Shown: one piece after another, positions 45,328-55,100 of the stretch | Position numbering within the stretch: the first letter of the stretch is position 1 | How the letters are laid out: every line of letters starts with the position of its first letter | Origin: Bacillus andreraoultii | GTDB lineage: Bacteria > Bacillota > Bacilli > Bacillales > Caldibacillaceae | Reading direction: 5' to 3' | Length of the DNA: 64,000 bases | Assembly (NCBI RefSeq): GCF_001244735.1 | Contig: NZ_LN868937.1 | Coordinates: 2,803,403-2,867,402, forward strand | Made by a program: the position numbers and the translations under genes | Notes under the pieces: generated by a model | What the model saw: only the letters and a program-made list of their open reading frames with translations | What the model was told of the DNA's origin: nothing | The model's database searches: none

Positions 45328-47178
45328 CTAGTGGTCTAAAATATTAATATTAAATTGTTCAAGCCATGTATTGATTTGGGAAATATGTGCCAAAAGTTGT
45401 GGGCCTGTCATCAACTGACCAAACCACGGTTTTTTAAAAGAAGCACCATTTGAATCGATCAGTTCTTGTATTTTTTGTTTTGATATTAGTTCTAAAATTG
45501 GTGAGGATTTTTTTTCGAGTATGTTTTTTAACTTTTTCTTCACAAGTTCTATATAAAGTGGATGATGGGTTTTTGGATAGGGGCTTTTTTTTCGATATAA
45601 AACATCATTCGGAAGGATTCCTTCTAATGACTTTCGTAATAAGCCTTTCTCGCGCCCATTCAGCATTTTCCAATTCCAAGGAATATTCCAAGCATATTCA
45701 ACAATTCGATGATCGGCAAATGGAACACGAACTTCCAAGCTTGCTCCCATACTCATGCGATCCTTTCGTTCTAATAAGGTTGGCATAAACCAAATCATAT
45801 TTAAATAAAACATTTCGCGACGACGTGACTCAGATACAGTTTCTCCTTCTAGTTTTGGAACTTCAGCAATTGTTTCGTTGTATCTTTCTAAGACATATTC
45901 GTTTAGTTTCAATTTCTCTTGCCAATGCGCTCGTAATAAATCCTGTCTGTTTTTAGCAGATGTCATCCAAGGAAAACCATTGGCATTCAATAGATCGTCG
46001 CGATAAAACCACGGATAGCCGCCAAAGATCTCATCTGCACATTCACCCGATAAGCTAACTGTAAAATTTTCTTTTATTTGCTCACAAAACCATAATAGTG
46101 AAGCATCGACATCTGCCATTCCAGGTAAATCTCTAACGAATACAGCCTTATCCAAGTAATCGACTAATATCTCATGATTAATCACAAGTGCATGATGATT
46201 CGTTTTCAAGTATTCCTCCATTTTGGAAATCCAAGGAGTATCTTCCTCAGGTTGAAATAAACTGGATTTAAAATACTGTTGATTTTGTTCATAATCAATT
46301 GAATACGTATGGAGTGGTCCTCTGCCCTCTTTTTTAAAATAAGCTGATGTAATCGCACTAATGGCACTGGAATCTACTCCTCCAGATAAAAAGGTACAAA
46401 CAGGTACATCAGCAACCAATTGACGTTCGATGGCATCCTTTACAAGGTTCGAAACTTGTTTAATGGTATCGTTTAAGCTATGTTGATGTTGATGACTTTC
46501 CACTTGCCAATAACGCCATTTCTTAAAACCATTACGATTAAATATAGCTGCATATGCGGGTCGAATTTCATTTATTCCACGAAAAATACCGTGACCCGGC
46601 GTCCGAGAAGGACCTAAGCCGAATAGTTCCTGAAGTCCTTCCCTCTCTATTTCCGCCTTTCTTTGTGGATGTGCTAATATTGCCTTAATTTCTGAGGCAA
46701 AAATAAGTGATCCATTGTTTTCACTATAAAAAAGTGGCTTAACACCCAGGCGATCCCGTGCCATAAACAATTCTTCCTTCTCTTCATCCCAAATTGCAAA
46801 GGCAAAAATTCCATTTAAATACTTTACACATTCCTCTTTCCATTCCAGATATGTGGTTAATAACACTTCTGTATCTGAATAGGAATTAAAGGAATATCCT
46901 CTTTTTAATAGTTCTTTACGCAAGTCTTCCGTATTATAAAGTTCACCATTATATATAATGTGATATTTTTTTCCATTTTTTACTTTTACCATTGGCTGCA
47001 AACCGCCTTTAGGGTCAACTACGACAAGTCGGGCATGACCAAGGAGAATGTTATGTGAGCCCCAAACCTTTAATGCATCAGGACCTCGTTTAGACAAGCT
47101 TGCTGTCATTTTTTTCATTACAGGTACATATTGGGTTAAATCCATATTCCAATCTACCCATCCGGTAATTCCACACAC
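45328..47178 (-). CDS. asnB: Asparagine synthase, glutamine-hydrolysing (AsnB)
   Basis: 616 residues from GTG 47178 (AGAGGTG, 7-base spacing). Cys2 of MCGITGW is the glutaminase nucleophile. The class II amidotransferase domain spans about residues 1-210. The ATP-pyrophosphatase domain holds FLSGGVDSSAIS near residue 266 and SGECADEIFGGYPWF. It makes asparagine from aspartate and glutamine. Some AsnB-family members amidate cell-wall diaminopimelate instead, which is worth noting as dapL and dapF lie upstream. Confidence 0.93.
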   Translation of the reverse strand: MCGITGWVDWNMDLTQYVPVMKKMTASLSKRGPDALKVWGSHNILLGHARLVVVDPKGGLQPMVKVKNGKKYHIIYNGELYNTEDLRKELLKRGYSFNSYSDTEVLLTTYLEWKEECVKYLNGIFAFAIWDEEKEELFMARDRLGVKPLFYSENNGSLIFASEIKAILAHPQRKAEIEREGLQELFGLGPSRTPGHGIFRGINEIRPAYAAIFNRNGFKKWRYWQVESHQHQHSLNDTIKQVSNLVKDAIERQLVADVPVCTFLSGGVDSSAISAITSAYFKKEGRGPLHTYSIDYEQNQQYFKSSLFQPEEDTPWISKMEEYLKTNHHALVINHEILVDYLDKAVFVRDLPGMADVDASLLWFCEQIKENFTVSLSGECADEIFGGYPWFYRDDLLNANGFPWMTSAKNRQDLLRAHWQEKLKLNEYVLERYNETIAEVPKLEGETVSESRRREMFYLNMIWFMPTLLERKDRMSMGASLEVRVPFADHRIVEYAWNIPWNWKMLNGREKGLLRKSLEGILPNDVLYRKKSPYPKTHHPLYIELVKKKLKNILEKKSSPILELISKQKIQELIDSNGASFKKPWFGQLMTGPQLLAHISQINTWLEQFNINILDH

Positions 47179-47222
47179 AGAACAACACCTCTTTTTGTTA
47201 TATTCTTAGTTTGCAATTCATA

Positions 47223-48551
47223 CTAATACTGTGTTAAATATTGCTCTCGTTCCCATGGATGTACTTGAGTTCTGAACAAATCCCATTCGATTTCCTTCGC
47301 TTCGACAAACCGTTCAAACAAATGACGACCTAATGCTTTTGTCATAACTTCATCAGATTTAAGTAATTCTATAGCATCAGCAAGAGTAGCTGGTAAGTCG
47401 ATAATTCCGAGTTCCTCGCGTTGTTTTTTAGACAAAGCATATATATTTTGGTCAACCGGTTGTGGAGCTGTTAGTTTATTTTTTATTCCATCTAATCCAG
47501 CAGCAAGTAAAACGGCCATTGCAAGATACGGATTAGCTGAAGGATCAACACTTCGAACCTCAATTCGTGTACTCATACCACGTGATGCAGGAATACGAAT
47601 TAATGGGCTACGGTTTCTTGCTGACCAAGCTACATAACACGGTGCTTCATATCCAGGAACTAATCTTTTATATGAGTTTACCGTTGGGTTTGTAATGGCA
47701 GTGAAATTTGGTGCATGTTTTAATACTCCTGCCATGAAACTGAACGCTGTGTCACTTAATTCTAGTAGTCCATTTTTATCATAGAAGGCATTTTCATTAT
47801 TTTTAAATAAGCTTAAGTTGCTATGCATACCTGAACCATTAATACCAAGTAATGGTTTCGGCATAAATGTTGCTAATAATCCGTGTTTTCTTGCAATTGT
47901 TTTCACAACTAATTTAAAAGTTTGAATGTCATCACAAGCTTTTAAGGCATTTTGATATTTAAAGTCAATCTCGTGTTGACCAGGGGCAACTTCATGGTGA
48001 GAAGCCTCGATTTCAAAGCCCATTGCTTCTAATTCAAGTACGATATCACGTCTGCAGTTTTCTCCTAAATCTGTAGGTGCTAAATCAAAATAGCCACCAT
48101 TATCATTAAGTTCAAGGGTTGGTTCCCCATATTCATCAAGTTTAAAGAGGAAAAATTCTGGTTCCGGTCCAACATTGAAACTTGTAAAACCTAGATCTTC
48201 CATTTCTTTTAATACTCGTTTTAAATTATTTCTCGGATCTCCTTCAAAAGGTTTTCCGTCCGGGTTATAAATATCACAAATAAGTCGTGCAACCTTACCT
48301 CTTTCCGAATCCCAAGGGAATATAACAAAGGTGTTCAAGTCGGGGTATAAATACATATCTGATTCTTCAATTCTTACAAACCCTTCAATAGATGATCCAT
48401 CAAACATCATTTTATTGTTTAATGCCTTAGGTAGCTGACTTACAGGTATTTCAACATTTTTAACCGTTCCAAATAAGTCGGTGAACTGTAACCGAATATA
48501 ACGTACGTTTTCTTCTTTTACCTTTTCCATGATTTGTTCTTTTTTCACCAT
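47223..48551 (-). CDS. glnA: Glutamine synthetase type I
   Basis: 442 residues, the short GSI-alpha size typical of Bacillota. I use ATG 48551, 6 bases after GGGGAG; the longer frame starts at TTG inside this site. Motifs: [44 protein letters not shown] and [22 protein letters not shown] (Arg loop). It joins ammonium to glutamate. No glnR gene precedes it, unlike the usual Bacillus glnRA operon, so this is probably a second GS of the cell. Confidence 0.96.
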   Translation of the reverse strand: MVKKEQIMEKVKEENVRYIRLQFTDLFGTVKNVEIPVSQLPKALNNKMMFDGSSIEGFVRIEESDMYLYPDLNTFVIFPWDSERGKVARLICDIYNPDGKPFEGDPRNNLKRVLKEMEDLGFTSFNVGPEPEFFLFKLDEYGEPTLELNDNGGYFDLAPTDLGENCRRDIVLELEAMGFEIEASHHEVAPGQHEIDFKYQNALKACDDIQTFKLVVKTIARKHGLLATFMPKPLLGINGSGMHSNLSLFKNNENAFYDKNGLLELSDTAFSFMAGVLKHAPNFTAITNPTVNSYKRLVPGYEAPCYVAWSARNRSPLIRIPASRGMSTRIEVRSVDPSANPYLAMAVLLAAGLDGIKNKLTAPQPVDQNIYALSKKQREELGIIDLPATLADAIELLKSDEVMTKALGRHLFERFVEAKEIEWDLFRTQVHPWEREQYLTQY

Positions 48552-48553
48552 AC

Positions 48554-49447
48554 TCAACTCCCCAATTTTTTTAATTTATTTTTGCTATACTTTAATTCAC
48601 CATGACAAATATAATCCGCTTCACCTTTTTTCCAAACATGGCCCTTTTCATCCCACCGAATTGTTAAATCACCACCTGGTAGATGAACGATAATAGGTTC
48701 ATATTTTTCAAGATATTGATTCATTGTAGCTGCGACAACAGCAGCACAAGCACCTGTACCACAAGCCATTGTCATTCCTGATCCTCTTTCCCACACTCGA
48801 TAATCCAGTTCTTTTGGTCCCTTCACCTGAACGATTCCGACGTTTATACGTTCTGGAAAAAGACTGGAGTTTTCAATGATGGGACCAAGCTTTTCTAATG
48901 GAAATGCATTCACATCATCAACAAAAATAATTGCATGGGGGTTTCCCATTGAGACACAAGTTAAATAATACACATTTCCATCAAATGTATAAGGTTCGTT
49001 AATCGTAATACTGAAGGGATCACCTTTCATTGGAATCATAGATTTTAATAGTTTTGGTTCACCCATATCAACCGTAATGGACTGGACTGACTGTCTTTGT
49101 TCGAAGCCTTCTTCAATTTCTACGTTTACAACACCTCCTCTAGTTTCAATGCTGAAACGCGGACTCTTCGCATACATGTGATCGTATAAATACTTAGCAA
49201 CACAACGTAAACCATTTCCACAGTTTTTTGCTTCAGAACCATCTTCATTGAAAATTCTCATTTTAAAATCAGCGATGTTTGAAGAACAAATTAGAATAAT
49301 ACCGTCAGAACCAATGCCAAAGTTAACATCTGAAACATATCTAGATAAATCAGGATACTCATGTTCTTCCAAGATATTTTCTGGTTCATCCAGCTGGTTA
49401 AAAACGACATAGTTATTACCTAACCCATGCATTTTAGTAAAAAACAT
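48554..49447 (-). CDS. dapF: Diaminopimelate epimerase
   Basis: 297 residues. The two catalytic cysteines appear as [11 protein letters not shown] and [11 protein letters not shown], in the N- and C-terminal halves. The enzyme converts LL- to meso-diaminopimelate, for lysine and peptidoglycan. It lies between dapL and glnA with small gaps or overlaps, so it is co-transcribed. Confidence 0.95.
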   Translation of the reverse strand: MFFTKMHGLGNNYVVFNQLDEPENILEEHEYPDLSRYVSDVNFGIGSDGIILICSSNIADFKMRIFNEDGSEAKNCGNGLRCVAKYLYDHMYAKSPRFSIETRGGVVNVEIEEGFEQRQSVQSITVDMGEPKLLKSMIPMKGDPFSITINEPYTFDGNVYYLTCVSMGNPHAIIFVDDVNAFPLEKLGPIIENSSLFPERINVGIVQVKGPKELDYRVWERGSGMTMACGTGACAAVVAATMNQYLEKYEPIIVHLPGGDLTIRWDEKGHVWKKGEADYICHGELKYSKNKLKKLGS

Positions 49448-49458
49448 TTCTTTCCCCC

Positions 49459-50700
49459 TTAAAAGATAAATTTAGTAGTAGTAAGCCTTGCTTTAATCTC
49501 TTCAAAAACTTTTTTCTCCTCCTCCACACTATTAGCTTCAAAAGTAACAGATAAGCGAATATAACTCCCTACATCATCCCAAGGTACGGTTGAGATTAAA
49601 TGTTCGTTGATTAAATATTGGCTAAATTGTTCCGCTGATTTGAATTCTGGTCCATTTTCTACCGATTTTGGTATTCTGACATATAAGTAAAATGAGCCTT
49701 TTGGTTTTTTGACACAAAACCCTAAATCTTTTAGTACTTTAGTTAAATACTCATGTCTTCTTGAATATTTTTCTGCAGTTTGCTTTGTTATCTCGGGTAG
49801 AGATAAAGCATAAGCAGCAGCTTTTTGAATAGGTATAAATTGACCTGAATCGAAGTTATCTTTAACAAAAGCAATTGCCGAAACAAGTTTTGCATTACCT
49901 GCTATAAATCCAATTCGCCAACCTGTCATGTTGAAAGCTTTAGATAAAGAATGTAACTCGATTCCAACATCCTTAGCACCGGATACGGAGAGAAAACTAA
50001 GTGGTTCTTCACCATCAAAGACTAGACCTGCATAAGCAGCATCATGGATGACTATAAGTTCATGTTTTTTCGCGAAAGTAACCACATCTTTAAAAAATTG
50101 TCGATTTGCAACAGCCCCAGTTGGATTATTTGGATAGTTTAAATAAAGTAGTTTTGCTTTTTTTAAAACCTCATCAGATAATGTTTCTAACTTTGGTAAA
50201 AAAGAGTTTTCTTCTAGTAACGGTAAATGAACAACCTTACCTCCTAAATACTCAGTATGTGTACCTAGAACTGGATAATTAGGAGAAGGCATAATTGTTA
50301 TATCACCTGGATTAATGAATGCAGTTGGAATCATCGCTAGAGCTGATTTTGTACCTATAACATGATTAATTTCAGTTAAAGGATCTAGGTTATCTACTCC
50401 AAATACTTTTTTCATATATGTTGCAGCTGCAATTTTAAAATCATCTATTCCATTATCCGCATAAAAACGATTTTCCGATAAATTCGCCTCTTCTGCTAAA
50501 ATTTTGATAACTCTATCGTCTGCCTTAGCATCCGGTTCACCGACACCTAGGTCAATTAATTGTTTTTCCGGATGTCTCTTAGTTGCTTCTCTTTTTGCTC
50601 TTTTAATTTTCTCAAATTTATAAATTTCATTTGTTAGACCAAATTGTTTTCCGCCAATTCGATCTGCAAATATGTTTTGGATGTAGTCTGTCTTAAACAT
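49459..50700 (-). CDS. dapL: LL-diaminopimelate aminotransferase
   Basis: Class I/II PLP aminotransferase, about 413 residues from ATG 50700; a longer form from 50727 overlaps the gltD stop. DapL-specific N-terminus TDYIQNIFADRIGGKQFG, PLP motif YLNYPNNPTGA, PLP lysine in LHSLSKAFNMTGWRIGF. It makes LL-diaminopimelate from tetrahydrodipicolinate and glutamate in one step. Most Bacillaceae use the acetylated route, so this is an unusual enzyme here. Confidence 0.88.
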   Translation of the reverse strand: MFKTDYIQNIFADRIGGKQFGLTNEIYKFEKIKRAKREATKRHPEKQLIDLGVGEPDAKADDRVIKILAEEANLSENRFYADNGIDDFKIAAATYMKKVFGVDNLDPLTEINHVIGTKSALAMIPTAFINPGDITIMPSPNYPVLGTHTEYLGGKVVHLPLLEENSFLPKLETLSDEVLKKAKLLYLNYPNNPTGAVANRQFFKDVVTFAKKHELIVIHDAAYAGLVFDGEEPLSFLSVSGAKDVGIELHSLSKAFNMTGWRIGFIAGNAKLVSAIAFVKDNFDSGQFIPIQKAAAYALSLPEITKQTAEKYSRRHEYLTKVLKDLGFCVKKPKGSFYLYVRIPKSVENGPEFKSAEQFSQYLINEHLISTVPWDDVGSYIRLSVTFEANSVEEEKKVFEEIKARLTTTKFIF

Positions 50701-50723
50701 TCTTGATACCCCATTCTGTACAT

Positions 50724-52196
50724 TCATTTATTCATGATATATTCATGACATTCGATTGCGGCCTCTTTTCCTTCTTGAATTGCCCAAACAATTAAACTTG
50801 CACCTTTGCGGGCATCGCCAGCAACAAATATTCCTTCTTCATCTGTATGGTATTTGCCATCTTTGACCCTAATAGTCGAATTTTCATTGACTGTAATTTT
50901 ACTATTTTTAAAGATATCTGTTTCAGGTCCTACAAAACCAACTGCAAGTAAAATCAATTGAGCTGGCCATATTTTTTCTGTTTTTGGAATCGTTTCTCGA
51001 ATTTTTTGACCATTATTTTTAATAACGGTTTTTACTTTTGTACTTTTAACTCCGATAACATTGCCATTTTTATCACTGATAAATTCTAATGCTGTTGTAG
51101 CAAATGATCTTGGGTCATGACCAAAAACACTTGCGGCTTCCTCCTGACCTGAATCTAATTTATAAATTTTAGGATATTGGGGCCAAGGATTGTCATCATG
51201 TCGATTAATTGGACGTTTTGGATAAATATCAAATTGAACAAGACTTTTACATTTTTGTCGAATTGCTGTTGATATACAATCAGTTGCAGTATCTCCTCCA
51301 CCAATAACGACCACATCTTTACCTTCAGCAGAAATATAGTTGCCATCTAAAAAATTTGAATCTAGTAAACTTTTGGTTGTGGAATGTAAATAATCCATTG
51401 CAAAATAAATGCCCTTATTATTTCTACCTGGTATTTGTAAATCACGAGGCCGAGTGGAACCGATGCAAAGGACAACTGCATCATATTCCGAACGTAATTG
51501 ATTAAGTGTAATCTGTCTTCCAATTTCTACATTTGTAAGAAACTGAATTCCTTCTTTTTCTAATAAACTAATTCTTCGATCAACAACATTTTGGTCAATT
51601 TTCATTTTAGGAATTCCATATGTTAATAATCCGCCAACTCTATCATCTCGTTCGTACACTGTTATCGTGTGTCCATACTGATTTAAGATAGAAGCACATG
51701 AAAGTCCGGCCGGGCCTGAGCCAATTATGGCAACTTTTTTTCCAGTTCGGTTTTTTGGAATTTGTGGTTTGACCCAACCTTCTTCAAAAGCTTTATCAAT
51801 GATTGCACGCTCAATGTTTTTAATTGTGACAGATTCATTGGCTAATGATGCAATACAACCGGCTTCACAAGGTGCTGGACAAGCACGACCTGTAAACTCT
51901 GGAAATGGATTTGTTTTACTTAACAGCTTATATGCTTCCTTCCATTTTCCCTTATAAACAAGGTCATTCCATTCCGGTATTAAGTTATAAACTGGACAAC
52001 CAGTCGTCATGCCTGCTAATTTACTGCCGTTATGACAAAAGGGAACGGCACAATTCATACAACGAGAAGCCTGTTGCCGAAGTATTCTTTCAGAAGGAAG
52101 TTGGTCGATTTCTTGCCAATCTTTAATTCTGTCTAACGGATTCCGATAATGAACAGATTTCCTTTTAAAATCAATAAATCCAGTAGCACTTCCCAT
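50724..52196 (-). CDS. gltD: Glutamate synthase small subunit
   Basis: 490 residues. N-terminal iron-sulfur cysteines in CMNCAVPFCHNG...GCPVYNLIPEWNDLVYKG and CPAPCEAGC. FAD-binding GSGPAGLSCA near residue 158 and NADPH-binding VVIGGGDTATDC follow, and AGDARKGASLIVWAI ends the FAD domain. GGAGG lies inside the end of gltB, 3 bp upstream of the start. It passes electrons from NADPH to GltB. Confidence 0.96.
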   Translation of the reverse strand: MGSATGFIDFKRKSVHYRNPLDRIKDWQEIDQLPSERILRQQASRCMNCAVPFCHNGSKLAGMTTGCPVYNLIPEWNDLVYKGKWKEAYKLLSKTNPFPEFTGRACPAPCEAGCIASLANESVTIKNIERAIIDKAFEEGWVKPQIPKNRTGKKVAIIGSGPAGLSCASILNQYGHTITVYERDDRVGGLLTYGIPKMKIDQNVVDRRISLLEKEGIQFLTNVEIGRQITLNQLRSEYDAVVLCIGSTRPRDLQIPGRNNKGIYFAMDYLHSTTKSLLDSNFLDGNYISAEGKDVVVIGGGDTATDCISTAIRQKCKSLVQFDIYPKRPINRHDDNPWPQYPKIYKLDSGQEEAASVFGHDPRSFATTALEFISDKNGNVIGVKSTKVKTVIKNNGQKIRETIPKTEKIWPAQLILLAVGFVGPETDIFKNSKITVNENSTIRVKDGKYHTDEEGIFVAGDARKGASLIVWAIQEGKEAAIECHEYIMNK

Positions 52197-52199
52197 CTA

Positions 52200-55100
52200 C
52201 TAACCTCCAATCTCTACATTTACGCTTTTACGTTTTGAGTCAGCTAGAATTCTCTTATATTCTTTTGGTATCACTCTTATAAAACGTGACACATAGGAGT
52301 CCCAATTTTGTAAGTATTTCTTAGCTACTGTACTATAGGTATAGTAATAATGTTTTTCTATTTGACTTTTTACAAAATCAATTTCCTCTTCATCTTCTAA
52401 AGATTCAATATTTACAAATTCTGTATTGCAGATAATAAAGAATTTTTCAATATTATCGACTGGAATATAGGCAATACCACCTGACATTCCTGCAGCAAAG
52501 TTTTGCCCAACTTCACCTAATATGACGACACTTCCTCCTGTCATATACTCACAACCATGATCACCAATTCCTTCAACAACAACATGTGCTCCACTATTTC
52601 TTACACAAAACCGCTCCCCAACAATGCCACGAATATACGCTTCACCACTTGTTGCTCCATAAAACAATGCATTTCCTGCTATTATATTTTGTTCGGCTTT
52701 AAATTTAGATTTATTAGAAGGATAGATCGCCATTTTTCCACCAGATAACCCTTTACCAACATAATCATTAGCCTCACCTTCTAATGTTAAGGTCACCCCA
52801 GTTGGTAAAAACGCTCCGAAGCTTTGACCTGCAGAACCAATAAAGTGAAAATGAAGCGTGTCTTTTTGTAATCCATCGGATCCAAACTGTCTAGAAATTT
52901 CACTTCCCAATAAAGTACCAACCGACCGATGTATATTTTGAATAGGAAATATTGATTGAATTGGTTCCCTATTCTTCAAATAATCCTTATAAATCGGAAG
53001 TAATAATTGATAATCTAATGTGTGATTGATTTCATGATCAGATTGTACTTTTTGATGTCTTTCAAAAGGCATGTACTCTAAAATTGGTGATAAATCTAGT
53101 TTTTGAGCCTTCCAATTATTAGATTGAGCTTGTTTTAACATGTCCGTTCTTCCTACCATTTCGTCAATCGTTCTAAATCCTAACTGGGACATATATTCAC
53201 GAATTTCTTTAGCAATAAAATGCATTAAATGAATAATTTGATCTGCAGTACCAACCATATTTTTTCGCAACAACGGATTTTGTGTTGCAATACCAACTGG
53301 ACATGTATCTAAATGACAAACTCGCATCATCACACAGCCGAGAGCAACCAATGGTAAGGTTGAAAATCCAAACTCTTCTGCACCAAGTAAAGCAGCAATT
53401 ACAACATCACGACCCGTCATCATCTTACCGTCAGTTTCAAGTGTCACTTGATTCCTTAATCCATTCAAAATTAAGGTCTGATGTGTTTCAATTAAACCCA
53501 ATTCCCAAGGCATACCTGCATGTTTTATACTTGACTTTACTGCTGCACCAGTGCCACCATCATACCCACTAATTAAAATCACATCAGCATTTGCTTTTGC
53601 AACACCGGCAGCAATTGTACCAACGCCTGATTCTGAAACAAGTTTCACATTAATCCTTGCTTTCGAGTTAGCATTTTTTAAATCAAATATTAGTTGTGCT
53701 AAGTCTTCAATAGAATAAATATCATGGTGAGGGGGTGGTGATATTAATTCAATTCCTGGTAACGTTCCTCTTGTTTTAGCAACTTCTGGAGTTACTTTAT
53801 GACCTGCCAATTGTCCTCCTTCACCTGGTTTTGCTCCCTGAGCCATTTTTATTTGAATTTCATCACAATTAACAAGGTAATGGCTTGTTACACCAAATCT
53901 TCCCGATGCCACTTGTTTGATTCTGCTACATTTTGAATCTCCATTTTCATCTGGTATAAAACGTGCAGGGTCTTCTCCACCTTCTCCACTATTACTTTTT
54001 CCACCGATACGATTCATGGCGATAGCCAATGCCTCATGTGCTTCTTTACTAATTGAACCAAAGGACATCGCTCCTGTTTTAAAACGTCTCAAAATTGATT
54101 CAACTGGCTCCACTTCTTCAATCGGTATTGGTTTTCTTTTAAAATGAAATGTCAGTTGACCGCGTACTGAGGTTTTTTGGCTAATTTCTTCATTAATTAA
54201 TTGGGCGTATTCTTTGTACACTTTATAATTCCCAGTACGTACTGCTTGTTGTAATAATAAAATGGTTTTTGGTTGGAATAAATGTTGCTCTCCACCTGCA
54301 CGCCATTGAAAATCAGACCCTGTCTCTAGTTCGACATTTAGTTGTTGAAATGCACTCTCATGACGCAAGCGAACTTCTTTTCCAATATCTTCGATAGTTA
54401 AACCACTTAATTTTGAAGGGGTTTTTGGAAAATATTGATCAATAACACTATGATTAATTCCAATTGCTTCGAATATTTGGGCACCAATGTAGCTTTGTAC
54501 AGTAGAGATCCCCATTTTAGACATAACTTTTAATAAACCCTTCGTCATTGCTTTCACAAAATTCCGACTTGCTTCATCAATGGAAACTTGGTATTCATCT
54601 TCTTCTAATAAAATTGGTAACGATTCATAAATAAGGTAAGGATAAACTGCATTAGCTCCATAACCAAGTAATGTTGCAAAATGATGAACTTCCCTTGGTT
54701 CACCAGATTCGACTATTAAACTAACTTTATTTCGTTTACCCGTTCGAATTAAATGATGGTGGACAGCAGAAATAACTAATAAAGAAGGAATAGCTGCAAA
54801 GTTTTTACTAACTTCCCGGTCACTAAGAATTAGAATATTGCTACCTTTATCAATTTCACCATCGACTTTTTGAAACAGTTGATGTAAAGATTGTTCAAGG
54901 CTACCGTTAACTGGAAATAAAGTTGAAATTCTTTCCGTTTTCCATTCTTTCGTTTGCAAACCTTCAATTTTATTCATTTCTAATTCCGACAAAACCGGTG
55001 ATTTTAGTTGTATTTTTTTTGTAGTTGTTTTATCAGGTTGTAGTAGATTTCCACCCTTAGCTAATAATACTTCTAGTGATGTAATAGCTTCCTCTCTAAT

